Under the pieces are notes generated by a model, which worked only from the letters and a program-made list of their open reading frames with translations, made no database searches and was not told the DNA's origin. Of a stretch of 64,000 bases of DNA, positions 51,210 through 60,003 are shown piece after piece. Source of the DNA: Pseudomonas paraversuta (GTDB lineage Bacteria > Pseudomonadota > Gammaproteobacteria > Pseudomonadales > Pseudomonadaceae); NCBI RefSeq assembly GCF_904063065.1, contig NZ_CAJFCL010000011.1, positions 1-64,000 of the forward strand, read 5' to 3'. How positions within the stretch are numbered: position 1 is the stretch's first letter; each line of letters opens with the position of its first letter. The translations under genes were made by a program, and so were the position numbers.

Positions 51210-51887
51210 ATGCCAATCACGTTGCCCGATACTTTTTTCAATCGCGACGCCCAGCTGCTCGCTCGCGAACTGTTGGGAAAAGTCATTCGTCACCGGGTTG
51301 ACGGTTTGTGGCTTAGCGCGCGGATCATCGAAACCGAAGCCTATTACTGCGCAGACAAGGGCAGCCACGCGTCCCTGGGCTACACCGAAAAGCGCAAGGC
51401 GCTGTTTTTCGATGGTGGCCACATCTATATGTACTACGCACGGGGCGGCGACTCGCTGAACTTCAGTGCCCAGGGCCCCGGCAACGCGGTACTGATCAAG
51501 TCGGCCTACCCCTGGCAGGACCTGTTGTCCGGCCCGGCCAGCCTGGCCCGGATGCGACTCAACAACCCGGACACCCAGGGCCGGCCACGCCCGGACCAGA
51601 AACTCTGCGCGGGGCAAACCCTGCTGTGCAAAGCATTGGGGCTGAAAGTACCTGACTGGGATGCAAAATGTTTCGATCCCGAACGTTTACGGGTCGATGA
51701 CGTCTCAGAGGTGCCGTCGCAGATCATTCAAACCACCCGCCTGGGCATACCCCATGGCCGGGACGAGCATTTGCTGTACCGATTTGTCGATGCCGACTAC
51801 ACCGCGTACTGCACCCGCAACCCACTGCGCCGCGGCCAGGTTGAGGGGCGCGACTATATAGTGTTGGAAAACCCGCCCCCTCTGTAG
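51210..51887 (+). CDS. DNA-3-methyladenine glycosylase (AAG/MPG type)
   Basis: A 225-residue base-excision enzyme removing alkylated purines. The AAG-fold signature is clear: LARELLGKVIRHRV, IIETEAYYCADKGSHASLGY with the catalytic Glu, GGHIYMYYARGGDSLNF, and LLSGPASLARMRL with the late GPGKL-equivalent region. Size is that of bacterial MPG proteins. It stands alone, divergent from proA, and is followed by a REP fragment. Confidence 0.92.
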   Translation: MPITLPDTFFNRDAQLLARELLGKVIRHRVDGLWLSARIIETEAYYCADKGSHASLGYTEKRKALFFDGGHIYMYYARGGDSLNFSAQGPGNAVLIKSAYPWQDLLSGPASLARMRLNNPDTQGRPRPDQKLCAGQTLLCKALGLKVPDWDAKCFDPERLRVDDVSEVPSQIIQTTRLGIPHGRDEHLLYRFVDADYTAYCTRNPLRRGQVEGRDYIVLENPPPL

Positions 51888-51935
51888 GAGCAAGCTGTTC
51901 AACACAGCAACGCAGAGCTCGCATCTGCAGACGAT
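51886..51935. repeat. Degenerate REP sequence after the glycosylase gene
   Basis: TGTAGGAGCAAGCTG and the later AGAGCTCGCATCTGCAGA are imperfect inverted copies of the GTAGGAGCGAGCTTG class seen at 27036 and 63773. Confidence 0.5.
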
Positions 51936-51965
51936 TGAAACAACGATTAAAAAGGAAGTTTTAGC

Positions 51966-53282
51966 ATGGGCCCATGGCTCGATAGCATGACCGGCTGGTT
52001 AACGGCCAACCCGCAATGGCTGGGCCTTGCCGTATTTTTAGTGACGTTCTTTGAATGCCTGGCGATCATCGGCTTTATCATTCCGGGCACCATATTGCTG
52101 TTCGCGATCGCCGTCCTGGCAGGCAATGGCGCGATGTCACTGGGTGAAACATTGTTGCTGGGGCTGCTCGGTGGTCTGACCGGAGACGTTGTGTCCTACG
52201 TTCTGGGCAGACGTTTCCACCAAAACATCCGGCGCCTGCCCTTGCTGCGCCACCATCCTGAATGGATAAACCGCGCCGAAGGCTATTTTCAACGCTACGG
52301 GATTGCCAGCCTGCTGGTCGGACGCTTCATCGGCCCGCTGCGTCCTATGCTGCCCATGGTGGCAGGCATGTGCGACATGCCGGTCCCGCGCTTCATCATT
52401 GTCAGCCTGCTGGCCGGGGCTGGCTGGTCGGTGGCCTATCTGCTGCCGGGCTGGGCAACAGGGGCCGCGATTCGCCTGCCGTTGCCTGAAGGGTTCTGGC
52501 CGCAAGCAGCCATCGTTGCCGCGGGTCTGACTGCACTGCTGGGGCTGAGCATCAATGCCAGCATCCGCCGCCAACCCAAAGCCACGTTATTGATCGGCGC
52601 CCTGGGTCTGGCGCTGCTGATCGCGGTGTTCGCGGGCTATCCGTACATGGGCGCTTTTGACCGTGGCATCAGTGCGCTGCTGCAGGAGCACCGCAGCAGC
52701 GCGATGGATCTCGGCGCCGTGCTGGTCACGCAAATAGGCAACTTCCACACCCAGTTTGTGGCCGCGGCGCTGCTCTGCGGGTTGCTGCTGGTCACCAAGC
52801 AGTGGCGGGCGATGATCTTTTTTGGCGGGGTGACGCTGTTTACGGCCCTGGCCAACACCGCCACCAAACACTTCTTTGCCCGCATGCGCCCCGAAGTGCT
52901 GGTGGATCCGCTGACCACCTACAGCATGCCCAGCGGCCATAGCTCCGGCTCATTTGCGTTTTTTATCGCCCTGGCGATTCTGGCCGGGCGCGAACAACCG
53001 CAGCGCATGCGCATTACCTGGGTCCTGCTGGGCTGCTTGCTGGCGATCAGCGTGGCGCTGTCGCGGGTGTATCTGGGGGCCCATTGGCCAACCGACATCA
53101 TGGCCGGCGCCCTGCTCGCCATCCTGGTCAACGCTTTTGCCCTGGCGCTGAGCCAGCGCTACATGCCGCTGCAGCCGATACCGCAGAAAATCTGGTGGCT
53201 GATCCTGCCGGCAATCGTTGCTCTGTATGGCTTTTTCATGCTGCACGACTTGTCCCGCGAGTTGCTGCGCTACACCTATTGA
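51966..53282 (+). CDS. DedA-PAP2 fusion membrane protein
   Basis: A 438-residue inner-membrane protein joining two modules. Residues 20-190 are a DedA/SNARE-assoc domain (ECLAIIGFIIPGTILLFAIA, SYVLGRRFHQNIRRLP, FIGPLRPMLPMVAGMCDM). Residues 225-430 are a PAP2 phosphatase with KHFFARMRPEV, PSGHSSGSFAF and SRVYLGAHWPTD, all three active-site motifs intact. DedA proteins flip undecaprenyl phosphate or phospholipid, and PAP2 enzymes dephosphorylate Und-PP, so a linked carrier-recycling role is a fair inference. AAAAGGAAG precedes the ATG. Confidence 0.9.
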   Translation: MGPWLDSMTGWLTANPQWLGLAVFLVTFFECLAIIGFIIPGTILLFAIAVLAGNGAMSLGETLLLGLLGGLTGDVVSYVLGRRFHQNIRRLPLLRHHPEWINRAEGYFQRYGIASLLVGRFIGPLRPMLPMVAGMCDMPVPRFIIVSLLAGAGWSVAYLLPGWATGAAIRLPLPEGFWPQAAIVAAGLTALLGLSINASIRRQPKATLLIGALGLALLIAVFAGYPYMGAFDRGISALLQEHRSSAMDLGAVLVTQIGNFHTQFVAAALLCGLLLVTKQWRAMIFFGGVTLFTALANTATKHFFARMRPEVLVDPLTTYSMPSGHSSGSFAFFIALAILAGREQPQRMRITWVLLGCLLAISVALSRVYLGAHWPTDIMAGALLAILVNAFALALSQRYMPLQPIPQKIWWLILPAIVALYGFFMLHDLSRELLRYTY

Positions 53283-53295
53283 TGCAGCCCGACGC

Positions 53296-53898
53296 CTACA
53301 TCAGGGTTTCGCCCAGCGCCTCGCTCTGCATCTCGTCGAGCAGCACCTGAATCCCGTCCAGACGCTGCTGCGGGTCATCGACCTGCAGCAGTTCGAGCTT
53401 GTCCTGTTCGGCAAAGGGCAGCAGGTAGGCCAACTGGTTTGCCAGTGCCTGCTGACCCGGCACTTCAGTGCTCATGTTCAACGCAGCCACCATCGGGTGT
53501 TCCGCCAGGGCTTTGAGCAATGCCAGCAGGTCCTGGTCTTCGTGCTCCAGCGGCTGTTCGGGAAGCTCGTCCAGCCAGTCGACCTCGGCCAGCAATAACT
53601 GATTGCCCTGAAGCTCGGTGCTCAACACCTCAAAGCGCCGTCCGCCCTCGACCCGTATCCCCAGCAGGCCGTTGTCCTGCTGCTGAAAATCGCGAATCAG
53701 CGCTTCACAGCCAATCCGGGCGATATCCTGGGGCGCCTCTCCTACCTCGCCGCCTTCCAGGATGCACACCACACCAAAACCCGTGCCTTGCTTCATGCAA
53801 CGGGCAATCATGTCCAGATAGCGCGCCTCGAAAATCTGCAAGTCCAGCACGCAGCCCGGAAACAGCACGGTGTTCAATGGAAACAGCGGCAAGCTCAT
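53296..53898 (-). CDS. LON N-terminal-domain protein
   Basis: A 200-residue protein consisting only of a Lon substrate-binding (LAN/PUA-like) domain: LPLFPLNTVLFPGCVLDLQI, FEARYLDMIARCMKQGTGFG, GIRVEGGRRFEVLSTELQGN. It has no ATPase or protease part. Function is unknown, possibly substrate recognition. ATG 53898 has AAGGA eight bases upstream. It lies 10 bases downstream of lrgB on the same strand. Confidence 0.88.
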   Translation of the reverse strand: MSLPLFPLNTVLFPGCVLDLQIFEARYLDMIARCMKQGTGFGVVCILEGGEVGEAPQDIARIGCEALIRDFQQQDNGLLGIRVEGGRRFEVLSTELQGNQLLLAEVDWLDELPEQPLEHEDQDLLALLKALAEHPMVAALNMSTEVPGQQALANQLAYLLPFAEQDKLELLQVDDPQQRLDGIQVLLDEMQSEALGETLM

Positions 53899-53908
53899 AT
53901 ATTTTTCC

Positions 53909-54625
53909 TTAGACAACCAGGGTTACAGCCAACGGCAGGAAAACCGCCGTACCTACGCCCATCAGACTCATGGCCAGCGCTGCAAAAGCGCCGCACTCCT
54001 CGCCTTCTTGCAACGCCACCGAGGTGCCCACCGCGTGGGCGGTCATGCCCAGCGCCATACCCCGGGCCTCAGGGCTATGCACCCGCAAAAGCCGCAACAG
54101 CCCGGGGCCGACTATCGCGCCGATTACTCCGGTAATCAGCACAAATACCGCCGCCAGGGGCGCAACACCGCCGATCTGTTCTGCGACCAGCATCGCAATC
54201 GGCGAAGTAACCGACTTCGGCGCCAGGGTCATCAGCATCATATGCTCGGCGCCAAACCACCAGCCCAGCAAAACCACCAGTCCGGTGGCCAGGACTCCGC
54301 CAATCACCAGCGTAGTAAAAATGGGCCAGAACAGTTGACGGATTCGCCGCAGATTCAGATACAGCGGCACCGCCAGCGCCACAGTGGCCGGGCCAAGCAG
54401 GATGCTGAGGATTTCCGTGCTTTTACGGTACTCGACATAACTCAGACCGCAACTGACCAGGACCCCGATCACCAGCAACATCGACGCCAACACCGGCTGC
54501 AGGAAAATCCAGCGGGTTTTTTCATAGGCCGCCAGCACCAGTTGATAAGCGCCCAGGGTAATCCCGATGCCAAACAGCGGGTGATGGATTACCGACGCCC
54601 AGGCGCCCTGCCACTCAAGGTTCAT
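53909..54625 (-). CDS. lrgB: LrgB/CidB-family membrane protein
   Basis: A 238-residue protein with about eight membrane helices. LrgB family blocks: HPLFGIGITLGAYQLVLAAY, LLGPATVALAVPLYLNLRRI, LAPKSVTSPIAMLVAEQIGG and RGMALGMTAHAVGTSVALQE. The LrgAB/CidAB pairs act like holin/antiholin systems or as metabolite transporters. Its ATG overlaps the lrgA stop (54622-54625). LrgB-like genes in Pseudomonas occupy this position between PAP2 and ubiX-mpl genes. Confidence 0.92.
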   Translation of the reverse strand: MNLEWQGAWASVIHHPLFGIGITLGAYQLVLAAYEKTRWIFLQPVLASMLLVIGVLVSCGLSYVEYRKSTEILSILLGPATVALAVPLYLNLRRIRQLFWPIFTTLVIGGVLATGLVVLLGWWFGAEHMMLMTLAPKSVTSPIAMLVAEQIGGVAPLAAVFVLITGVIGAIVGPGLLRLLRVHSPEARGMALGMTAHAVGTSVALQEGEECGAFAALAMSLMGVGTAVFLPLAVTLVV

Positions 54626-54984
54626 GGCCGCTCCCCGGGGTGACTGTGCCCCTTGAGCAAGCGCTGCATCAGCACACCGACAAACGCCATAGAGATCAGC
54701 AGTGACAGCACCAGGGCACCGGCAATGGCCCAAAAATCAGCCGCGATATCGGCGGCATACACCATGACTCCGACGGCAGGAGGGACGAGCAGCAGCGGCA
54801 GGTAGCGCAACAAACTGCTGGCCGCCTGGCTCAGGGGTTCGCCGACCTGGCCGCGCAGCAGCAAAAATGCCAGCAGCAGCAACAGACCGATAATCGGGCC
54901 GGGCAACACGGGGACGAACAAGTGATTAAGGGCAGTACCGAGCAATTGAAACAGCACCAGCCACGTCAAGCCGCGTAACAACAT
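54622..54984 (-). CDS. lrgA: LrgA/CidA-family holin-like protein
   Basis: A 120-residue protein with four membrane helices. Family block LFVPVLPGPIIGLLLLLAFL, then LLRYLPLLLVPPAVGVMVYA. It is coupled to lrgB by the ATGA overlap. The pair may act in programmed lysis or carboxylate export. No LytSR-type regulator is adjacent. Confidence 0.92.
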   Translation of the reverse strand: MLLRGLTWLVLFQLLGTALNHLFVPVLPGPIIGLLLLLAFLLLRGQVGEPLSQAASSLLRYLPLLLVPPAVGVMVYAADIAADFWAIAGALVLSLLISMAFVGVLMQRLLKGHSHPGERP

Positions 54985-55156
54985 CTCACTTCTCCAGCAA
55001 ATATTTTTTGCGTCGCATTATAAGCACGTCCCCTCACAAGCCGGCATTGCCAAACCATGGCGATGGTCACGCAATTACCAGGATGTTTCATCCAGCCCTA
55101 TAGAGCGGCTCTCCTTGCTACGGCATACTCGCAAGCCTAACTATCCGGATCCCGCT

Positions 55157-56848
55157 ATGCGCCCACTTGCCCCCCTTGCTTTGACCCTGCTGTTGACGGC
55201 CTGCGGAGACGGCGAATCGCTGATGCCTCCCGACGCACGCCTGCCTGATGGCGGCCGCTATCGAGGCGAAGTGGTCAACGGGCTATTGCAAGGTCAGGGC
55301 CGTATCGACTACCCGAATGGCAGTTGGTATACCGGCGATTTCAAAAATGGCCTGTGGCACGGTCAGGGTGAATGGCACGCCAGCAACGGCGACGTCTATA
55401 GCGGTGGCTTCGAACAGGGCCAGTACAGCGGCCAGGGCAGCCTGACCACCCACGACAGCACCTATGTCGGCGGCTTCAAGCAGGGCCGGCGCGAGGGTGA
55501 GGGCACGCTCAAAGAAGGTGGCATGAGCTACCGCGGCGAGTTCAAGGACGATCAGTTCTCCGGCGTTGGGCACCTTGAACTTGAAGACGGCAGCCAGTAC
55601 CAGGGGCAGTTCGCCCACGGTAAACCCAACGGCGAAGGCAAGCGCAGCGATGCCAGCGGCAATGAATTCAGCGGCCAGTTCGTCAATGGCGAGCTGGAAG
55701 GCAACGGCGTGTTCAACAGTGCCGATGGCGACCAGTACGAAGGCGCATTCAAACACAATCAACTGAACGGCAAAGGCCGCTATGAAAACGCTGACGGCGA
55801 TGTCTGGATCGGCGAGTTCAAAGATGGCGCCCTGACCGGCAAGGGCGAGCTGATCGGCATTGATGGCTCGCACTATCGCGGCATGTTCAATGAGTGGCGG
55901 TTCAATGGCCCCGGCCACCTGAGCATGGCCGACGGCAGCAGCTATATCGGTGAATTTGCCGCGGACACCTATCAGGGGCATGGCACCCTGACCCTGGCCG
56001 ATGGCACCGTTGAAAGCGGCTACTGGCTTAACGGACAACGGGTACGCGATGCCAATGGCAACCTGCTGCCCGACCCGCTGGAACTGGGCCTGCTCAATCA
56101 GGGAACGCTGCTCAAAGACGCACTGGATGCAGTACCTGCGTCGACCCCCGACGTAGAGCTATACAGCCTGGTGCTGGCGGGCGACGGCAAGCAAAGTGTG
56201 TTCATGCGTGAAGCCGAATACGTCAACAACATGCTCGCCACCCGCTTCGGCAGCCACGGCCAGATCAACCTGGTGAACCATCGCGACCATCTGCTGGACC
56301 AGCCCATGGCCACCCGAGAAAACCTGCACCGCGCAGCCAAAACCCTGGCCGAGCGTACCGGCCCCGAAGACCTGGTGTTTATCTACCTCACCAGTCACGG
56401 CACCCAGGAGCATGAACTGGTGCTGGATCAACCGCGCCTGGAGCTGGCAGACCTGCCTGCCGACGAACTGGCCGCAGCCCTGGCTCCGCTGAAAAACCGG
56501 GACAAGATTATCGTGATTTCATCCTGCTACTCCGGCGGGTTTATCCCGGCGCTCAAAGATGACAAAACCCTGATCATGACCGCATCCCGGGCCGACCGCG
56601 TGTCTTTTGGCTGCTCGGAAGAAGCCGACTTCACTTACTTCGGCAATGCCCTGTTCGCTCAGGCGCTGAATCAGACCGACGACCTGCAAAAAGCTTTCAA
56701 ACTGGCCAGGGGTTATATCGCCGAGCGCGAGCAGACTGACGGCTACGAGCCCTCCGAGCCGCAGATATGGGCGCCCAAAGGTGTCCTGGCGCACTGGCAA
56801 CGCTTGCGCCAGCAACAGGCAAAACAGGCCTTGCAGTCACCTGAATGA
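55157..56848 (+). CDS. Lipoprotein with MORN repeats and caspase-like C13 peptidase
   Basis: A 563-residue protein with a signal sequence and lipobox LLTAC (Cys16). Residues about 33-300 hold eleven full MORN repeats (pattern YxGxFxxGxxxGxGxxxxxDG, such as SYRGEFKDDQFSGVGHLELE) and a half repeat. Residues about 330-540 form a Peptidase_C13 (legumain/caspase-fold) domain with His414 in YLTSHGTQEHE and Cys457 in VISSCYSGGF. Both catalytic residues are intact, so it should be an active Asn- or acidic-specific cysteine peptidase at the outer membrane or periplasm. MORN repeats bind lipids or dimerise. It has no partner gene: the upstream lrgAB run is divergent and the SDR gene follows after 53 bases. 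Confidence 0.9.
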   Translation: MRPLAPLALTLLLTACGDGESLMPPDARLPDGGRYRGEVVNGLLQGQGRIDYPNGSWYTGDFKNGLWHGQGEWHASNGDVYSGGFEQGQYSGQGSLTTHDSTYVGGFKQGRREGEGTLKEGGMSYRGEFKDDQFSGVGHLELEDGSQYQGQFAHGKPNGEGKRSDASGNEFSGQFVNGELEGNGVFNSADGDQYEGAFKHNQLNGKGRYENADGDVWIGEFKDGALTGKGELIGIDGSHYRGMFNEWRFNGPGHLSMADGSSYIGEFAADTYQGHGTLTLADGTVESGYWLNGQRVRDANGNLLPDPLELGLLNQGTLLKDALDAVPASTPDVELYSLVLAGDGKQSVFMREAEYVNNMLATRFGSHGQINLVNHRDHLLDQPMATRENLHRAAKTLAERTGPEDLVFIYLTSHGTQEHELVLDQPRLELADLPADELAAALAPLKNRDKIIVISSCYSGGFIPALKDDKTLIMTASRADRVSFGCSEEADFTYFGNALFAQALNQTDDLQKAFKLARGYIAEREQTDGYEPSEPQIWAPKGVLAHWQRLRQQQAKQALQSPE

Positions 56849-56901
56849 ACTGCAAGTCAGCTAACTAAGACTAAGCTGGATGTATCAAGGGAGAACCACG
56901 C

Positions 56902-57543
56902 ATGTACTTGACGCCTCAGCACATCCTGCTTGCAGGAGCTACCGGTCTTACCGGCGAACATCTGCTCGACCGGTTGCTTAACGAACCCACCATCACCCGA
57001 GTACTTGCGCCCTCACGGCGACCGCTGGCCAAACATCCGCACCTGGAAAATCCGGTGGGCGATCCGTCGGTGTTTCTGCCAGAGCTGAGCGGACAGGTCG
57101 ATATCGCATTTTGCTGCCTGGGAACCACCATCAAGCAGGCGGGCTCGCAAGAAGCCTTCCGTGCCGTCGACCATGACATGGTCGTGGCCTTTGCCAAACG
57201 CGCACGGGAAATGGGCGCGCGGCACCTGATAGTGCTCAGCGCGATAGGGGCCGATCCTAAATCGTCGGTGTTCTATAACCGGGTCAAAGGCGAGATGGAG
57301 CAATCATTGCGCGTCCAGGGCTGGCCGCAGCTGACCATTGCCCGCCCGTCGCTGCTGATCGGTGAGCGTACAGAACCGCGTTTGGCGGAGCAGCTGGCGG
57401 CGCCCCTGTCCAGACTGATCCCGGGCAAATACCACGGTATCGAGGCCTGCCAGCTGGCTCGTGCCCTATGGCGCCTGGCCTTGGAAGAGCAGGATGGGGT
57501 GCGGGTGGTCGAGTCCGATGAACTGAGAAGGCTGGGTAAATAA
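56902..57543 (+). CDS. Atypical SDR, NAD(P)-binding protein
   Basis: A 213-residue Rossmann-fold protein of the HTATIP2/TIP30-like SDR group. The NAD(P)-binding motif is HILLAGATGLTGEHLLDRLL, followed by VDIAFCCLGTTIKQAGSQEA and HLIVLSAIGADPKSSVFYNR with the YNRVKG motif in place of YxxxK. Substrate is unknown. AAGGGAG precedes the ATG. It is likely independent of the MORN peptidase, and a long inverted repeat follows its stop. Confidence 0.85.
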   Translation: MYLTPQHILLAGATGLTGEHLLDRLLNEPTITRVLAPSRRPLAKHPHLENPVGDPSVFLPELSGQVDIAFCCLGTTIKQAGSQEAFRAVDHDMVVAFAKRAREMGARHLIVLSAIGADPKSSVFYNRVKGEMEQSLRVQGWPQLTIARPSLLIGERTEPRLAEQLAAPLSRLIPGKYHGIEACQLARALWRLALEEQDGVRVVESDELRRLGK

Positions 57544-57550
57544 TCCGCCC

Positions 57551-57640
57551 TGTGGTCGCTGCCAAAGGCTGCGAGCTTTATAAAACCGGGGGGCGTAGTC
57601 CTGCGCAGCACAGAGCCAGCAGCCTTTGGCAGCGACTACA
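57551..57640. repeat. Long-loop inverted repeat (REP class with GGTCGCTGCCAAAGGCTG)
   Basis: TGTGGTCGCTGCCAAAGGCTGCGA (57551-57574) is mirrored by AGCAGCCTTTGGCAGCGACTACA (57618-57640), about 20 matching bases. This is a different REP class from the GGGAGC and GGAGCGAGC families. It separates the SDR gene from the convergent YceK-like gene. Confidence 0.7.
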
Positions 57641-57923
57641 AACCACCGCTGGCCTGATAGCCCACACCCAGCACCGTCAACACCGACAAGGGCAACAGCA
57701 GCGTATCGAGCAATGCGCTGGCTGGCAGGTCCAGCCCCGGGTAGCGCGGGGCATCGGCACCAAAGCGGTCCATCGCACAGCACCCGCCCTGTAACGCGTA
57801 CATGTCCAGTCGGGTGCCGGCATAGACAATCGGCGCCCCCGGCTTGGCCGCGTCCAGCGTGCGAACACTGGCGCAACCACAGACATGCATAGCCGCAAGC
57901 ATCAGCAGCACAACCTTACTCAT
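57636..57923 (-). CDS. YceK/YidQ-family lipoprotein
   Basis: A 95-residue lipoprotein (lipobox VCGCASV, Cys17). After the anchor comes PGAPIVYAGTRLDMYALQGG and the hydrophobic C-terminal PASALLDTLLLPLSVLTVLG, the typical YceK layout. Function is unknown. The ATG overlaps the ubiX end by eight bases, so it belongs to the mpl-ubiX-yceK operon. Confidence 0.8.
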   Translation of the reverse strand: MSKVVLLMLAAMHVCGCASVRTLDAAKPGAPIVYAGTRLDMYALQGGCCAMDRFGADAPRYPGLDLPASALLDTLLLPLSVLTVLGVGYQASGGL

Positions 57924-58545
57924 CGCCGCCCACATGGTGCTCGCCCCAGCGTGGCAGCATGTCTTGCGGGATATTGAGCAGGTTGAGAATTCGCGCCACC
58001 ACAAAGTCCACCAGGTCATCGATGGTTTGTGGCTGGTGATAGAAGCCCGGCGAGGCGGGCAGTATCACCGCCCCCATGTTCGACAGCTTGAGCATATTCT
58101 CCAGATGGATGCTGGAATACGGCGCCTCTCGGGGCACCAGAATCAGCTGCCGGCGCTCTTTGAGCGTGACATCCGCAGCCCGCTCAACCAGGTTGTTGCA
58201 GGCGCCGGTGGCAATGGCCGACAGCGTCCCCGTAGAACAGGGCACCACCACCATGGCTGCCGGTGCCCCGGAGCCTGACGCCACCGGTGACATCCAGTCT
58301 TCCTTGCCGTAGACGCGAATCTGCCCGGCGGCAGCTCCTGTGTATTCGGTCAGAAAAGTCTGCATGGCCTGTGGCTTGGGCGGCAGGCTGACATCGGTTT
58401 CAGTGGCCATCACCAATTGCGCGGCCTTGGAAATCAGGAAATGCACCTCACGGTCTTCCCGCACCAGGCAATCGAGCAGGCGCAGCGCGTATTGCATGCC
58501 AGAGGCACCGGTTACCGCCAGGGTGATGCGTTCCGGGCCACTCAT
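57916..58545 (-). CDS. ubiX: Flavin prenyltransferase UbiX
   Basis: A 209-residue enzyme making the prenylated FMN cofactor for UbiD decarboxylases in ubiquinone synthesis. Motifs: TLAVTGASGMQYALRLLDCL (flavin site), PCSTGTLSAIATGACNNLVE and LVPREAPYSSIHLENMLKLS. ATG 58545 overlaps the mpl stop (58542-58545). The pairing mpl-ubiX is conserved in pseudomonads. Confidence 0.95.
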   Translation of the reverse strand: MSGPERITLAVTGASGMQYALRLLDCLVREDREVHFLISKAAQLVMATETDVSLPPKPQAMQTFLTEYTGAAAGQIRVYGKEDWMSPVASGSGAPAAMVVVPCSTGTLSAIATGACNNLVERAADVTLKERRQLILVPREAPYSSIHLENMLKLSNMGAVILPASPGFYHQPQTIDDLVDFVVARILNLLNIPQDMLPRWGEHHVGGDE

Positions 58546-59891
58546 TGCAGGGCTTCCGCCAATTTGCCGTGCAGGCCGCCAAAGCCGCCGTTGCTCATGA
58601 TCACCACCTGGGTACCGGGTTTGGCATGGCGTTTGACCTCGGCAATGATCGCCTCCAGCGAATCGCATACCAGAGTCGGCACAGGGCTTGAGGCCACCGT
58701 CGCCGCCAGATCCCAGCCCAGATTGGCCGGGGCATACCAGACCACGTGATCGGCCTGCACCACACTTTGCGGCAAGCCGTCGCGATGGGCGCCCAGTTTC
58801 ATGGAGTTGGAGCGCGGCTCGATGACGGCAATCAGCGGCGCGTCGCCGATGCGTTTGCGCAGACCATCAAGGGTCGTGGCAATGGCAGTCGGGTGGTGGG
58901 CAAAGTCGTCGTAGATGGTGATGCCGTGAACTTCAGCGACTTTCTCCATCCGCCGTTTCACGCTTTTAAACGCGCTCAATCCGTCAATCGCCAGGCTTGG
59001 TACCACACCCACATGGCGTGCCGCCGCCAGGGTCGCCAGGGCATTGGCCACGTTGTGCTGGCCGGTCATGTCCCACTCGACGGTGCCTTGAACGCTGCCT
59101 TCAAACAACACTTCAAAGCGCGAACCGTCTTCGCTGAGCAGTTTGGCCTGCCATTGGCCGGCATCGCCTGTGGTTTGCACCGGGGTCCAGCAGCCCATCT
59201 CGATCACGCGCTGCAAGGCCGGCTCGGTGGTGGGATGAATCACCAGGCCTTCGCTCGGGATGGTGCGCACCAGGTGATGGAACTGGCGCTCAATGGCCGG
59301 CAAGTCCGGGAAGATGTCCGCGTGATCGAACTCAAGATTATTCAGGATCGCGGTGCGCGGACGGTAATGCACAAATTTTGAACGCTTGTCGAAGAAGGCG
59401 CTGTCGTACTCATCGGCCTCGACCACGAAGAACGGCGTATCACCCAGACGGGCCGACACCGCAAAGTTTTGCGGCACACCACCGATCAGGAAGCCCGGGG
59501 CCATGCCCGCGTGCTCCAGAACCCAGGCCAGCATGCTGCTGGTGGTGGTTTTGCCATGGGTGCCGGCCACAGCCAGTACCCAGCGGCCTTGCAGCACGTG
59601 ATCGGCCAGCCATTGCGGGCCCGATACGTAAGGCAAGCCTTTGTTCAGCACGTATTCGACGGCCGGGTTGCCACGGGACAGCGCGTTGCCGATCACCACC
59701 AGATCGGGTGCCGGGTCGAGCTGGGCCGGATCATAGCCCTGGGTCAACTCAATGCCTTGAGCTTGCAGCTGGGTACTCATTGGCGGATAGACGTTAGCGT
59801 CGGAACCGGTAACGTGATGACCCAGTTCTTTGGCCAGAACAGCCAGCGAACCCATGAAAGTGCCGCAAATACCAAGAATATGAATGTGCAT
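58542..59891 (-). CDS. mpl: UDP-N-acetylmuramate:tripeptide ligase
   Basis: A 449-residue Mur-ligase-family enzyme that reattaches recycled murein tripeptide to UDP-MurNAc. The N-terminal Mur domain begins HIHILGICGTFMGSLAVLAK, the ATP loop is AVAGTHGKTTTSSMLAWVLE, and the C-terminal domain includes IYDDFAHHPTAIATTLDGLR. The cytoplasmic peptide salvage step complements ldcA at 38646. It leads the operon with ubiX. Confidence 0.95.
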   Translation of the reverse strand: MHIHILGICGTFMGSLAVLAKELGHHVTGSDANVYPPMSTQLQAQGIELTQGYDPAQLDPAPDLVVIGNALSRGNPAVEYVLNKGLPYVSGPQWLADHVLQGRWVLAVAGTHGKTTTSSMLAWVLEHAGMAPGFLIGGVPQNFAVSARLGDTPFFVVEADEYDSAFFDKRSKFVHYRPRTAILNNLEFDHADIFPDLPAIERQFHHLVRTIPSEGLVIHPTTEPALQRVIEMGCWTPVQTTGDAGQWQAKLLSEDGSRFEVLFEGSVQGTVEWDMTGQHNVANALATLAAARHVGVVPSLAIDGLSAFKSVKRRMEKVAEVHGITIYDDFAHHPTAIATTLDGLRKRIGDAPLIAVIEPRSNSMKLGAHRDGLPQSVVQADHVVWYAPANLGWDLAATVASSPVPTLVCDSLEAIIAEVKRHAKPGTQVVIMSNGGFGGLHGKLAEALQ

Positions 59892-59965
59892 AGTCGACCT
59901 CGAAAATCATCGGCGAAGGGTATCGCAGGGGGTTGTTTTTCGCACCTGATGATTCAAATGCCGTC

Positions 59966-59999
59966 TTTTGCGGGAGCCGCCCGGCCGGCTCCCGCAAAA
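59966..59999. repeat. Perfect REP palindrome between mpl and eatR
   Basis: TTTTGCGGGAGCCG (59966-59979) and CGGCTCCCGCAAAA (59986-59999) are exact complements across six bases. The right arm ends five bases from the stop of the eatR-like gene, so besides being a REP it can serve as the terminator of that minus-strand gene, with TTTT at the correct side. Confidence 0.75.
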
Positions 60000-60003
60000 T
60001 AAG

